Shown piece by piece: positions 46,465-54,465 of a DNA stretch of 64,000 bases. Location of the stretch: assembly GCF_036059255.1 (NCBI RefSeq), contig NZ_CP107947.1, positions 1,798,001 to 1,862,000 on the forward strand. The letters run 5' to 3'. This DNA is from Micromonospora sp. NBC_00389. Its GTDB lineage: Bacteria > Actinomycetota > Actinomycetes > Mycobacteriales > Micromonosporaceae. The notes beneath the pieces are model-generated. The model was given only the letters and a program-made list of their open reading frames with translations, had not been told where the DNA came from and made no database searches. The translations under genes and the position numbers were made by a program. The stretch's first letter is position 1; each line of letters starts with the position of its first letter.

Positions 46465-47454
46465 TCAGGGCTGGGACGTGCCGGCGGGCTCGGGATGCTC
46501 GGTGGGGTAGCGCCCACTCTCCAGCGTCCACTCGATGGTGCCGCGCACCGCGTCGGCCACCCCGTCGAGGTGGTCGGTGACCGCCTCGTCCAGCGCCGGG
46601 CCGAACGACGGCACTGCGGCCCGCAGCGCGACGAAGTGCCGCATCGACTCCCGCCAGCGCTCCGCCACCCGGTCGACCGCCGTCGCGGGCGACAGGCCCC
46701 ACTCGTCCTGCATGGCCAGGACCAGGTTGTGCCCGCCCGCGGTGGCCCGGTCCCGGTCCAGCGAGGCCAGGTCGTTGTACCAGGAGAGCAGGTCGTTGCC
46801 GGTGTGGGCGAGCTGGCGCAGCAGCGGGTGGTGGTAGACCGGGTCGGGCAGCGGTCGGCCGCTGACGAACTCCACCAGCGGGTAGGACACGTCCGCCGCC
46901 GAGGTGGCCCGCCGCAACTCGACGTACTCAGTGACGCCGGGCCGGTGGCCGGCCTCCTTGTTGACCGCCTCCCGCCAGGTGCCGTCGAGATGCCGGGCCA
47001 CCGCGTCGGCGAAGCGCAGTCGCCACCGGGCCGGCATCCGACGGCGCGGCTCTCGCCAGGCCAGCACCAGCAGCCGTCGCAGCGGACCGGTCAGCCCGGC
47101 GTGCCGTGGCCGGGGGCCGTCGTGCAGCAACGCCAGCGTGCCGTTGCGCAGCGCCCGGATCTGGCTCGGGTCGAGCCGGCCCGGCCCGTCGCAGGCGTCG
47201 TCGACCAGGAAGAACCAGGTGAACAGGGCGGTCAGCACACGCAGGTCGGCCTCGCTCGCGTCCGGATAGAGCCGGCCGGCGTACCGGGCGAAGGCGCCCC
47301 GGGTCAGCCGGTGCAGCGCGGCGTCGTCCAGCGGCAGGCCCAGCTCGGGCAGCAGGCCGAGCAGCCACTCCTGCACCCGGTCGGCGTGCGGCGAGAGCCG
47401 GGCCGGGATCGGACACTCGGCGCGTAGCGTCCAGAGGACCTTGCCGGTCGTCAC
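46465..47454 (-). CDS. class I terpene synthase
   Basis: 329 residues, all-helical class I terpenoid cyclase. Metal motif 1 is FFLVDDACDG (DDxxD, 85-89); the diphosphate-sensor Arg is in ELRRATSAAD (181/182); metal motif 2 reads NDLLSWYND (220-228), i.e. NDxxSxxxD, with Asp where NSE motifs usually have Glu; the RY pair is at 315-316. It should ionise a prenyl diphosphate (GPP, FPP or GGPP) and cyclise it; the product is not predictable. No P450 or prenyl-diphosphate synthase is adjacent. It stands alone, antisense, within the menaquinone locus. Confidence 0.9.
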   Translation of the reverse strand: MTTGKVLWTLRAECPIPARLSPHADRVQEWLLGLLPELGLPLDDAALHRLTRGAFARYAGRLYPDASEADLRVLTALFTWFFLVDDACDGPGRLDPSQIRALRNGTLALLHDGPRPRHAGLTGPLRRLLVLAWREPRRRMPARWRLRFADAVARHLDGTWREAVNKEAGHRPGVTEYVELRRATSAADVSYPLVEFVSGRPLPDPVYHHPLLRQLAHTGNDLLSWYNDLASLDRDRATAGGHNLVLAMQDEWGLSPATAVDRVAERWRESMRHFVALRAAVPSFGPALDEAVTDHLDGVADAVRGTIEWTLESGRYPTEHPEPAGTSQP

Positions 47455-47607
47455 CGATGCCTCCTGTGCGATCTGCTGCCGGTGCGAATCGCCACCGGCA
47501 GCATCTCAGGTCGACGGGATGCACAGGTACCCCCCGGACAACTCGGGCGACCAGCGATCCCGGGGGTGCCCGCCGACGCACGAGCCCGACCAGGCAGGCT
47601 GGAAGGC

Positions 47608-48237
47608 ATGCGGGAACCATGGGTGGTCGGAGTCTCCGGGGCCTCCGGCACGCCGTACGCGGCGGCCGTCATCGGCGGGCTGCTCGACGCGGGCGAGGCG
47701 GTGGACCTGATCGTGTCCCGGGCGGCGCGGCTGACCCTGCTCGACGAGACCGGGCGGCCGTTCCGCGACGCGCACTGGGCCGAGGATCTCGCCGCCTGGC
47801 TCGGCCGGGACCTGACCGGCGTGGACCTGCGGCACTGGCCGGCGGGTGACCTGGCCGCCGGGCCGAGCAGCGGCTCCTACCGGGTACGCGGAATGGCCGT
47901 GGTGCCGGCCAGTACGGCGGCCTGTGCCGGCATCGCGATCGGGCTCTCCAAGGACCTGTTGCAGCGTGCTGCCGAGGTCAACCTCAAGGAACGCCGGCCG
48001 GTGGTGGTGGTCCCCCGGGAGACGCCGGTGACCCGTAGCCACCTGGAGCACCTGATCGCACTGCACGACGCCGGCGCGGTGGTGCTGCCGGCCAGCCCGG
48101 GCTTCTACGGCGCGGGCGCGTCGGCCAGCGCCCAGCAGTTGGTCGACTTCGTGGCCGGCAAGGTGCTGGACGCGCTCGCCGTCCCGCACACTCTGTTCCG
48201 ACGGTGGTCCGGCCAGCTCGGCGCGGCCCGGAGCTGA
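47608..48237 (+). CDS. UbiX-family flavin prenyltransferase
   Basis: 209 residues from the ATG at 47608. Flavodoxin-like fold with the FMN loop VVGVSGASGTPYAAAVIGGL and the SxxAC-type segment VVPASTAACAGIAIGLSKDL, ending in RPVVVVPRETPVTRSHLEHL, all UbiX hallmarks. It makes prenylated FMN, the cofactor required by the UbiD-type decarboxylase at 44036, so the two work as a pair. Separated from it by mqnP and the antisense terpene synthase. Confidence 0.93.
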   Translation: MREPWVVGVSGASGTPYAAAVIGGLLDAGEAVDLIVSRAARLTLLDETGRPFRDAHWAEDLAAWLGRDLTGVDLRHWPAGDLAAGPSSGSYRVRGMAVVPASTAACAGIAIGLSKDLLQRAAEVNLKERRPVVVVPRETPVTRSHLEHLIALHDAGAVVLPASPGFYGAGASASAQQLVDFVAGKVLDALAVPHTLFRRWSGQLGAARS

Positions 48238-48337
48238 GCCGTCCGCTCAGCCCGACCGGTCCTGCGGCCGGACGACTGGTCGTAGTGGGACGCGGACCGG
48301 ACTGATGCCCGGTCCGCGTGGCGTTGTCCGCACCAGT

Positions 48338-48604
48338 TCAGTACATGCCGGCGTTGGCCGGACCCGGCCCAGTGGAGGCGGCCGGTCCCACATTGCGTGA
48401 CTTTCCGACCTCGTCCACCTCGTCCAGCATGCCCTCCCCCTCAAGCAGGGCTCGCACCTCGGATTCCCGAAACCGGCGATGCCCGCCTGGAGTCCGGATG
48501 CTTCCTATCCGGCCGGCCGCCGCCCATCTCGTCACAGTCTTCGGGTCCACCCGAAACAGCGCGGCGACCTCACCCGGTGTCAGCAGGCGATCTCCAGTGT
48601 CCAC
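48338..48604 (-). CDS. bldC: BldC-like developmental regulator (MerR-type HTH)
   Basis: 88 residues from a GTG at 48604 with GGAGGGG just upstream. The wHTH reads LLTPGEVAALFRVDPKTVTR, WAAAGRIGSIRTPGGHRRFR, ESEVRALL; this is the BldC signature. In Streptomyces BldC (68 residues) binds direct repeats head-to-tail and delays development. Here there is an extra ~20-residue C-terminal tail ending GPGPANAGMY. The AT-richer region upstream to 48873, shared with the divergent Lrp gene, should hold the promoters. Confidence 0.9.
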   Translation of the reverse strand: MDTGDRLLTPGEVAALFRVDPKTVTRWAAAGRIGSIRTPGGHRRFRESEVRALLEGEGMLDEVDEVGKSRNVGPAASTGPGPANAGMY

Positions 48605-48873
48605 AGCCCCCTCCTCGCGTCGACGAAGCCCCTGGCTGAACACACTGCCCCCGGCTGGTGCGAGCCCAGAGCCGTCATGAGGGACGTATGGCAATTACAG
48701 CACCAGGGACCTGGCCTGTCCGCCAAACGCGAAAAACGCACTGAGTGGGAAGTTAGTAAATGCTACTGGCGTAACCCCTACCTTCACTGTCTGTTTGTGA
48801 ACAGTTACTCACTGCTGTGTGCAACGGATGCCGAAGGCGTCGCGTTACGCCCAACCGGTTAAGGTCACTCTCC

Positions 48874-49332
48874 GTGGACGCCATCGACCTCAGCCTCGTC
48901 GACCTGCTGCGCGGCAACGCCCGCCTCTCGTACGCCGAGTTGGCCCGGCAGGTAGGCCTCTCCGCCCCGGCCGTGCACGAACGGGTCGGCAAGCTGGAGA
49001 GCAGCGGCGTGATCCGGGGCTACCGCGCGGACGTGGCGCCGGAGGCGATCGGGCTGGGTGTCACCGCGCTCATCGGCATCGTCGAGGACTCGGGCGCAGA
49101 CAGCGACGACATGCTCGAGTCGCTCCGGGTGCTGCCCGAGATCGAGTCCTGCTACTTCATGGCAGGTGTGGAGTCGTTCCTGCTCAAGGCGCGGGTCGGC
49201 ACCATCGCCGAGTTGGAGCAGCTGATCGTGCGGCTGAACCGGACGCCCGGGGTCGCCTCCACCCGGACCGCCATCGCGCTCTCAACGAAGTGGGAGAACC
49301 GCCCCCAGCCCGTCGGCTCGCCGCCGGCCTGA
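48874..49332 (+). CDS. Lrp/AsnC-family transcriptional regulator
   Basis: 152 residues from a GTG at 48874. N-terminal HTH (LSLVDLLRGNARLSYAELAR, VGLSAPAVHERVGKLESSGV) and C-terminal RAM ligand domain (SCYFMAGVESFLLKARVGTI). In S. coelicolor an Lrp-type gene sits between the UbiX-like and mqnE genes, and this one holds the same relative place, so a role in controlling menaquinone genes is plausible but unproven. Confidence 0.92.
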   Translation: MDAIDLSLVDLLRGNARLSYAELARQVGLSAPAVHERVGKLESSGVIRGYRADVAPEAIGLGVTALIGIVEDSGADSDDMLESLRVLPEIESCYFMAGVESFLLKARVGTIAELEQLIVRLNRTPGVASTRTAIALSTKWENRPQPVGSPPA

Positions 49333-49447
49333 CCCCCGCGTACCGCCCACCCGGCCGTCGGCGTACCCCCGGACCCGGCATCGGTGGTCCGGCAGCGTGG
49401 CCGGTCGGCCCTGGTGCCGCCTGCCCGGCCGGCGGTAGCGTGCGCCG

Positions 49448-50278
49448 ATGACCTTGCCGGGACGTGGAGCGGCCGTTGTGACCGGGGCTGCCGGCGGCCT
49501 GGGTCGCGCCGTCGCCGCCGCGCTGCACGCCGACGGCTGGTCGGTGCTGCTCACCGACCTCGACGCGGACGCCGTGGCGGCCGCCGCCGCGCCGCTCGGC
49601 GGCTGGTCCGCCGCGCTGGACGTCCGGGACGAGAACGCCTGCGCCGAGATCGCGGCGACCGCGGCGAGCCGTGGCGCCCTCGGCCTATGGGTCAACAACG
49701 CCGGCATCCTGGTCACCGGCCCCGCCTGGGAGCACGACGGCCCGACCCGCCGCCGGGTGCTCGACGTGAACGCGCTCGGCGCCATGAACGGCACCCTCGC
49801 GGCGCTCGCGGTGATGCGCGGGCAGGGGCACGGCCACGTGCTGAACGTCGTCTCGCTGGCCGGGCTGGTCGCCGCGCCCGGCGAGACGGTGTACGCGGCC
49901 AGCAAACACGCGCTGTTGGCGTTCAGCCTCGGCATCCTGTCCGACCTGCGGATGGCCGGTTACCGGCGGGTGCACGTCTCCTGCCTCTGCCCGGACGGCA
50001 TCTGGACCCCGATGCTGCACGACCGGCTGGACGACCCCGGGGCGCTGGCGTCGTTCACCGGGTCGCTGCTGACCCCGGAGCGGGTGGCCGCCCGGGCGGT
50101 CCGACTGGCCCGGCGACCACGCCCGGTGGTCAGCCTGCCGCGCTGGCGGGGAGCGCAGGTCCGGCTGCTGGACACCCTGCCCCGGCTGGCCGTCGCGCTG
50201 ACCCCACTCGTCCAGGCCGTCGGCCGGGCCGGACAGCGCCGCCAGTCGCGCCGGGCCACCCCGCCGGACCGGAGCTGA
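49448..50278 (+). CDS. short-chain dehydrogenase/reductase
   Basis: 276 residues. Classical SDR: VVTGAAGGLGRAVAAALHAD (TGxxxGxG), LWVNNAGIL (NNAG), catalytic Ser in NVVSLAGL and YAASK (YxxxK). An Asp at the end of strand 2 (LLTDLDADA) suggests NAD(H) preference. The last ~60 residues, including an Arg-rich tail, are a hydrophobic extension seen in some SDRs acting on lipids or steroids. Substrate unknown. Confidence 0.92.
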   Translation: MTLPGRGAAVVTGAAGGLGRAVAAALHADGWSVLLTDLDADAVAAAAAPLGGWSAALDVRDENACAEIAATAASRGALGLWVNNAGILVTGPAWEHDGPTRRRVLDVNALGAMNGTLAALAVMRGQGHGHVLNVVSLAGLVAAPGETVYAASKHALLAFSLGILSDLRMAGYRRVHVSCLCPDGIWTPMLHDRLDDPGALASFTGSLLTPERVAARAVRLARRPRPVVSLPRWRGAQVRLLDTLPRLAVALTPLVQAVGRAGQRRQSRRATPPDRS

Positions 50279-50309
50279 CCAGCTGACGGCTGCTTGCTAG
50301 GTTTCCCGC

Positions 50310-51401
50310 GTGACTCATCTCGACCGGTGCGACGAGGCCAGCCGGACCTGGGTGACCGAAGCGATCGCCGCCGTCGAGGCGGACGCGAACCGCTCGGCCG
50401 ACACCCACCTGCTGCCGTTCCCGCTGCCTCGGGCATGGGGGATCGACCTCTACCTCAAGGACGAGTCGGTGCACCCGACCGGCTCGCTGAAGCACCGGCT
50501 GGCCCGGTCGCTGTTCCTGTACGGGCTCTGCAACGGCTGGATCGGGCCGCGTACCACGATCGTCGAGGCGTCCTCCGGCTCCACGGCGGTCTCCGAGGCG
50601 TACTTCGCCCGGATGCTCGGGCTGCCGTTCATCGCGGTGATGCCCGCCTCCACCTCACCGGAGAAGATCGCGCAGATCGAGTTCCAGGGCGGCCGGTGCC
50701 ACCTGGTGGACGACCCCGCGACCGTGGTGGTCGAGGCCCGCTGGCTGGCCGAAGACTCCGGCGGCCACTTCATGGACCAGTTCACCTACGCCGAGCGGGC
50801 CACCGACTGGCGGGGCAACAACAACATCGCCGAGTCGATCTACGCGCAGTTGGAGCTGGAACGGCACCCGATCCCCACCTGGGTCGTGGTGGGCGCCGGC
50901 ACCGGGGGCACCAGTGCCACCATCGGCCGGTACGCCCGCTATCGCCGACTGGCCACCAAACTCTGCGTCGTGGACCCGGAGAACTCCGCGTTCTACCCGG
51001 CCTGGCTGGCTGCCGACTGGTCGGTGCGTACCGGGAAGGGATCCCGGATCGAGGGGATCGGCCGTCCCACCGTGGAGGCGTCCTTCCTGCCGTCGGTGGT
51101 GGACCGGATGGTCCAGGTGCAGGATGCCGCGTCGCTGGCCGCCATGCGGGCCGGCTCGGCGGTGCTCGGCCGCCGGGTGGGTGGCTCCACCGGCACCAAC
51201 CTGTGGGGCGCGTTCGGCCTGATCGCCGGGATGCTCGCCGAGGGCCGGGCCGGCTCGGTCGTCACCCTGATCTGCGACGCTGGCGATCGGTACGCCGACA
51301 CGTACTACGACGACGACTGGGTGAGCGCTCAGGGCCTCGACCTCGCGCCGCACCTGGCCATCGTCGAACGGTTCCTGACCAGCGGCGCCTGGCCCGCCTG
51401 A
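50310..51401 (+). CDS. cds1: PLP-dependent cysteine desulfhydrase, Cds1 type
   Basis: 363 residues, GTG start. Fold-type II PLP enzyme: [20 protein letters not shown] with the PLP Lys, [20 protein letters not shown] for the substrate loop and [20 protein letters not shown] for the phosphate loop. It strongly resembles M. tuberculosis Rv3684 (Cds1), which splits L-cysteine to H2S, pyruvate and ammonia and supports respiration and redox balance; e.g. [16 protein letters not shown] and [12 protein letters not shown] are shared patterns. Confidence 0.88.
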   Translation: MTHLDRCDEASRTWVTEAIAAVEADANRSADTHLLPFPLPRAWGIDLYLKDESVHPTGSLKHRLARSLFLYGLCNGWIGPRTTIVEASSGSTAVSEAYFARMLGLPFIAVMPASTSPEKIAQIEFQGGRCHLVDDPATVVVEARWLAEDSGGHFMDQFTYAERATDWRGNNNIAESIYAQLELERHPIPTWVVVGAGTGGTSATIGRYARYRRLATKLCVVDPENSAFYPAWLAADWSVRTGKGSRIEGIGRPTVEASFLPSVVDRMVQVQDAASLAAMRAGSAVLGRRVGGSTGTNLWGAFGLIAGMLAEGRAGSVVTLICDAGDRYADTYYDDDWVSAQGLDLAPHLAIVERFLTSGAWPA

Positions 51402-51457
51402 GCCGTGCCGACGGGGTTCGCCGGTCGCGGGCGCCCCTCGCGGGTCGGGTCGCCCGT

Positions 51458-52087
51458 TCAGCGCGGGTCGATCCGTTCGGCCAGCCCGGGGTAGCGCACC
51501 ACGTAGCCGTCGGCATCCAGGTCGATGTCGGCGGTGAAGGTGCCGCTGGCGAACCGCACCCGGCCCGGCCCGAGCCCGGTGTAGATCTGCTCGGCCGGCA
51601 CCACCTCCAGGCCAGGCAGCAGAACCCACGCCACGGTGATCCGGTGTGGCCGGTCGGCCGGCCCGGCGGCCAGCCCGAGCCGGTGGACCGGGAGGGCGTT
51701 GAACAGCGGTGACCCGCTCAGGTCCACGTCGAGCGCGTCGGCCAGCCGGTCCGGGTCGTCGGTGCCCGGCAGGCCCGTCCGGGGGTGACCGGCCGCGGTC
51801 AGCGCCGCGTCCAGGTCGCCCTGCTCGGCGGTGGTCACCCGCCACCGGTCCGCGGCCCGCTCCAGCGTCACTCTGCGCAGCCAGCCCAGCCCTTCGACCT
51901 CGACCTCCACCCGGGTGGTGGTCCAGTCCGGCGTGGTGGTCAGCTGGTAGCGGGCGGTCCAGGGGATCGGGTCCACGGCGAGCAGGGTGCCCCGGGCCGC
52001 CAACCCGTGGCCGTCGTCGAGCAGGGCCTGCTCGCTGCCGGCGGTGTCCGTCCGGGACCAGAAGATCGACTTCGGCATGGTCGCCAT
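51458..52087 (-). CDS. putative glycolipid-binding protein (PF06475 type)
   Basis: 209 residues (ATG 52087; another at 52078). FWSRTDTAGSEQALLDDGHG, DWTTTRVEVEVEGLGWLR and DALDVDLSGSPLFNALPVHR follow the PF06475 pattern (DVDL-SP-xNxLP). The fold is a beta-barrel known from a Pseudomonas glycolipid-binding protein; no signal peptide. The cellular role in actinomycetes is unknown. Behind the helicase gene's terminator. Confidence 0.8.
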   Translation of the reverse strand: MATMPKSIFWSRTDTAGSEQALLDDGHGLAARGTLLAVDPIPWTARYQLTTTPDWTTTRVEVEVEGLGWLRRVTLERAADRWRVTTAEQGDLDAALTAAGHPRTGLPGTDDPDRLADALDVDLSGSPLFNALPVHRLGLAAGPADRPHRITVAWVLLPGLEVVPAEQIYTGLGPGRVRFASGTFTADIDLDADGYVVRYPGLAERIDPR

Positions 52088-52134
52088 GAGCCGGACGTTA
52101 CGCGACCGGGCCGTCATCGGCAGGGCATGCGCGA

Positions 52135-52168
52135 ACGCCGCCGCGGAGCGTGGGCTCCGCGACGGCGT
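52135..52168 (-). terminator. terminator hairpin after the DEAD-box helicase gene
   Basis: ACGCCGCCGCGGAG, 6-base loop, CTCCGCGACGGCGT: 14-bp stem with one mismatch, 25 bp after the helicase stop at 52193. Confidence 0.7.
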
Positions 52169-52192
52169 CCGGTCGATCAGTGCGTCAGATCA

Positions 52193-54268
52193 TCAGTGGG
52201 TACGGGCCGGCGGTCGCCCACCGAAGCCGCGCCGGTCGTCACGCGGCCGGTCATCGCGCGGCCGGTCGTCCCGACCACGGCCCTCGGAGCGGAAGCCGCC
52301 CCGGGAGTCCCGGTCCGCGAAGCGCCGCTCCCCGGCGGGCCGGTCGCCCTGCTGCCGGTCGCCCTGCGGACGGTCGCCGTAGCGCCGCTCGCCGGTCGGG
52401 CGGTCGCCCCTGCCGTCCCGGTCGCCGAACTGCGGTCGGTCCCCGAACCGGCGCTCGCCCTGCGGCCGATCGCCGTAACCCCGAGTGTCCCGATCGGCGT
52501 AACGACGCTCACCGGTCGGACGGTCCCCGTAGCCCCGGTCGCCGGTCGGGCGGTCGCCCTGCGGCCGGTCGCCGTAGCGGCGCTCGCCGGTCGGGCGGTC
52601 GCCGTACTGCCGGTCGCCCTGCGGCCGGTCGCCGAAGCGGCGCTCACCCTGCGGTCGGTCGCCGTAACCCCGGTCGCCCTGCGGACGGTCGCTGTAGCGG
52701 CGCTCGCCGGTCGGACGGTCGCCGTACTGCCGCTCGCCCGTCGGGCGGTCGCCGAAGCGCCGCTCACCCTGCGGACGGCCGCCGAAGCGCCGCTCGCCCG
52801 TCGGGCGGTCGCCGTAGCGCCGCTCACCCTGCGAGCGGTCGCCGAACCGGCGGTCACCACTCGGGCGGTCGCCGAAGCGGCGCGGGCCCCCGGACCGGTC
52901 GTCGAAGCGGCGCGAGCCGCCGGAGCGGTCGCCGAAGCCACGGGGCTCCGCCTCCACGCGAACCGGGACGCCGCTCGGCGCACGGGCGCCGATCAGCTCG
53001 GCCAGCACCGGGTCGCCGGCCTTGACCCGGGTCTCGGCCGGCGCGACGCCGGCCTTCTCCAGCATGGCCAGGGTGGTGCGGCGCTGCTTGGGCAGCACCA
53101 GCGTGGCGACCGCGCCCGACTCGCCGGCCCGGGCGGTACGCCCGGCGCGGTGCAGGTAGTCCTTGGGGTCCTTCGGCGGGTCCACGTGCAGCACCAGGGT
53201 GACCCCGTCCACGTGGATGCCCCGGGCCGCCACGTCGGTGGCGACCAGGACGTTCATCCGGCCCTCACGGAACTCGGCCAGGGTCTTGGTGCGCATCCGC
53301 TGGGTCTTGCCGCCGTGCAGCCCACCGGCCCGTACGCCGACCGCGGCGAGCTGCTCGACCAGCCGGTCCACGCCCAACTGGGTGCGGGCGAAGACCATGG
53401 TCCGGCCATCCCGGGCGGCGATCGAGGCAGCCACCGGGAACTTGTCGTGCGGCGGGATCAACAGCATGTGGTGGTCCATGGTGGACACCGAGGCGGTGGA
53501 CGGCGCCGTGGAGTGGGTCACCGGGTCGGTCATGAACCGCCTGACCAACGCGTCGACGTCACCGTCCAGGGTGGCCGAGAAGAGCAGCCGCTGACCGTTC
53601 GCGGGCGTCTTCGCCAGCAGGTCGGTCACCTCGGGCAGGAAGCCCATGTCGGCCATCTGGTCGGCCTCGTCCAGCACCGTGACCTCGACGTCGTCGAGCT
53701 GGCAGATGCCCCGCTCGATCAGGTCGCCGAGCCGGCCCGGGGTCGCCACGATGATCTCCACGCCGCGCCGCAGCGCGTCGATCTGGCGGTCGTACGGAAC
53801 CCCACCGACGGCGGTCTTCAGGAACACGTTGAGCGCCTTGCCCAGCGGCAGCAGGGCGTCGTTGACCTGCATGGCCAACTCCCGGGTCGGGACCAGGACC
53901 AGGGCGCGCGGCCGCAGCGGCCGGGCCGGCTTGGCGGCGGCGACCCGGGCCAGCAGCGGCAGGCCGAAGGCGAGCGTCTTGCCCGAACCGGTCTGCCCGC
54001 GGCCCAGCACGTCCCGGCCGGCGAGCGCGTCCGGAACGGTGGCCCGCTGGATCTCGAACGGGGTGGTGATGCCCTGGCGCGCCAGCGCGCGGACCAGGGG
54101 TTCGGGCAGGCCGAGCGCGGCGAAGTCGATCTGCTCGGCGGCGGTCGGCGCCGGCGCGGTGCCGGCCTCCGTCGAGGTGGCGTCGGTCGTCTCCGGGGAG
54201 GCGTCGGCCGTCACCGGGGCGGGGTTGAAAACGGACGGAACGATGCTGGGGTCAGCAGAGGTGGTCAA
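52193..54268 (-). CDS. DEAD-box RNA helicase with long GDRP-repeat tail
   Basis: 691 residues from a TTG at 54268, placed by an AAGG ribosome site; a TTG directly before it is also possible. Helicase core ~45-410: Q-motif FEIQRATVPDALAGRDVLGR, motif I GQTGSGKT, Ia PTRELA, II VLDEADQMADMG, III LFSATL, V VATDVAARGIHVDG, VI YLHRAGRTARAG. Residues ~450-691 are an Arg/Gly/Asp-rich repeat tail of decapeptides such as RRYGDRPTGE and RRFGDRPQGE. Such basic tails bind RNA non-specifically. Expected in RNA remodelling or ribosome assembly, often cold-induced. Confidence 0.93.
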   Translation of the reverse strand: MTTSADPSIVPSVFNPAPVTADASPETTDATSTEAGTAPAPTAAEQIDFAALGLPEPLVRALARQGITTPFEIQRATVPDALAGRDVLGRGQTGSGKTLAFGLPLLARVAAAKPARPLRPRALVLVPTRELAMQVNDALLPLGKALNVFLKTAVGGVPYDRQIDALRRGVEIIVATPGRLGDLIERGICQLDDVEVTVLDEADQMADMGFLPEVTDLLAKTPANGQRLLFSATLDGDVDALVRRFMTDPVTHSTAPSTASVSTMDHHMLLIPPHDKFPVAASIAARDGRTMVFARTQLGVDRLVEQLAAVGVRAGGLHGGKTQRMRTKTLAEFREGRMNVLVATDVAARGIHVDGVTLVLHVDPPKDPKDYLHRAGRTARAGESGAVATLVLPKQRRTTLAMLEKAGVAPAETRVKAGDPVLAELIGARAPSGVPVRVEAEPRGFGDRSGGSRRFDDRSGGPRRFGDRPSGDRRFGDRSQGERRYGDRPTGERRFGGRPQGERRFGDRPTGERQYGDRPTGERRYSDRPQGDRGYGDRPQGERRFGDRPQGDRQYGDRPTGERRYGDRPQGDRPTGDRGYGDRPTGERRYADRDTRGYGDRPQGERRFGDRPQFGDRDGRGDRPTGERRYGDRPQGDRQQGDRPAGERRFADRDSRGGFRSEGRGRDDRPRDDRPRDDRRGFGGRPPARTH
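52330..52945 (-). repeat. ~30-bp coding repeats of the helicase tail
   Basis: About twenty imperfect copies of a 30-base unit encoding RR(Y/F)GDRP(T/Q)GE variants. Because the units are nearly in phase, the opposite strand also stays open over 2.9 kb; this is a by-product and not a gene. Slippage could change copy number. Confidence 0.85.
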
Positions 54269-54465
54269 CAAATGCCTTTCGAGCGGGGCGCATCTTCGCG
54301 ATGGCCCGCCGCGGCTGTACCGCCGGATCGCCCGCAAGATCGCCCATGGGCGCGCATCACGCGCGCCGGGTCAGTGATCTCGCCCAGTGTACGGCGGTCT
54401 GGCGGAGTCGCCAGCCGGTTGACCGACGGTAGTGGGCGGACTCACCATCGCCTACGGTCGCCGGC

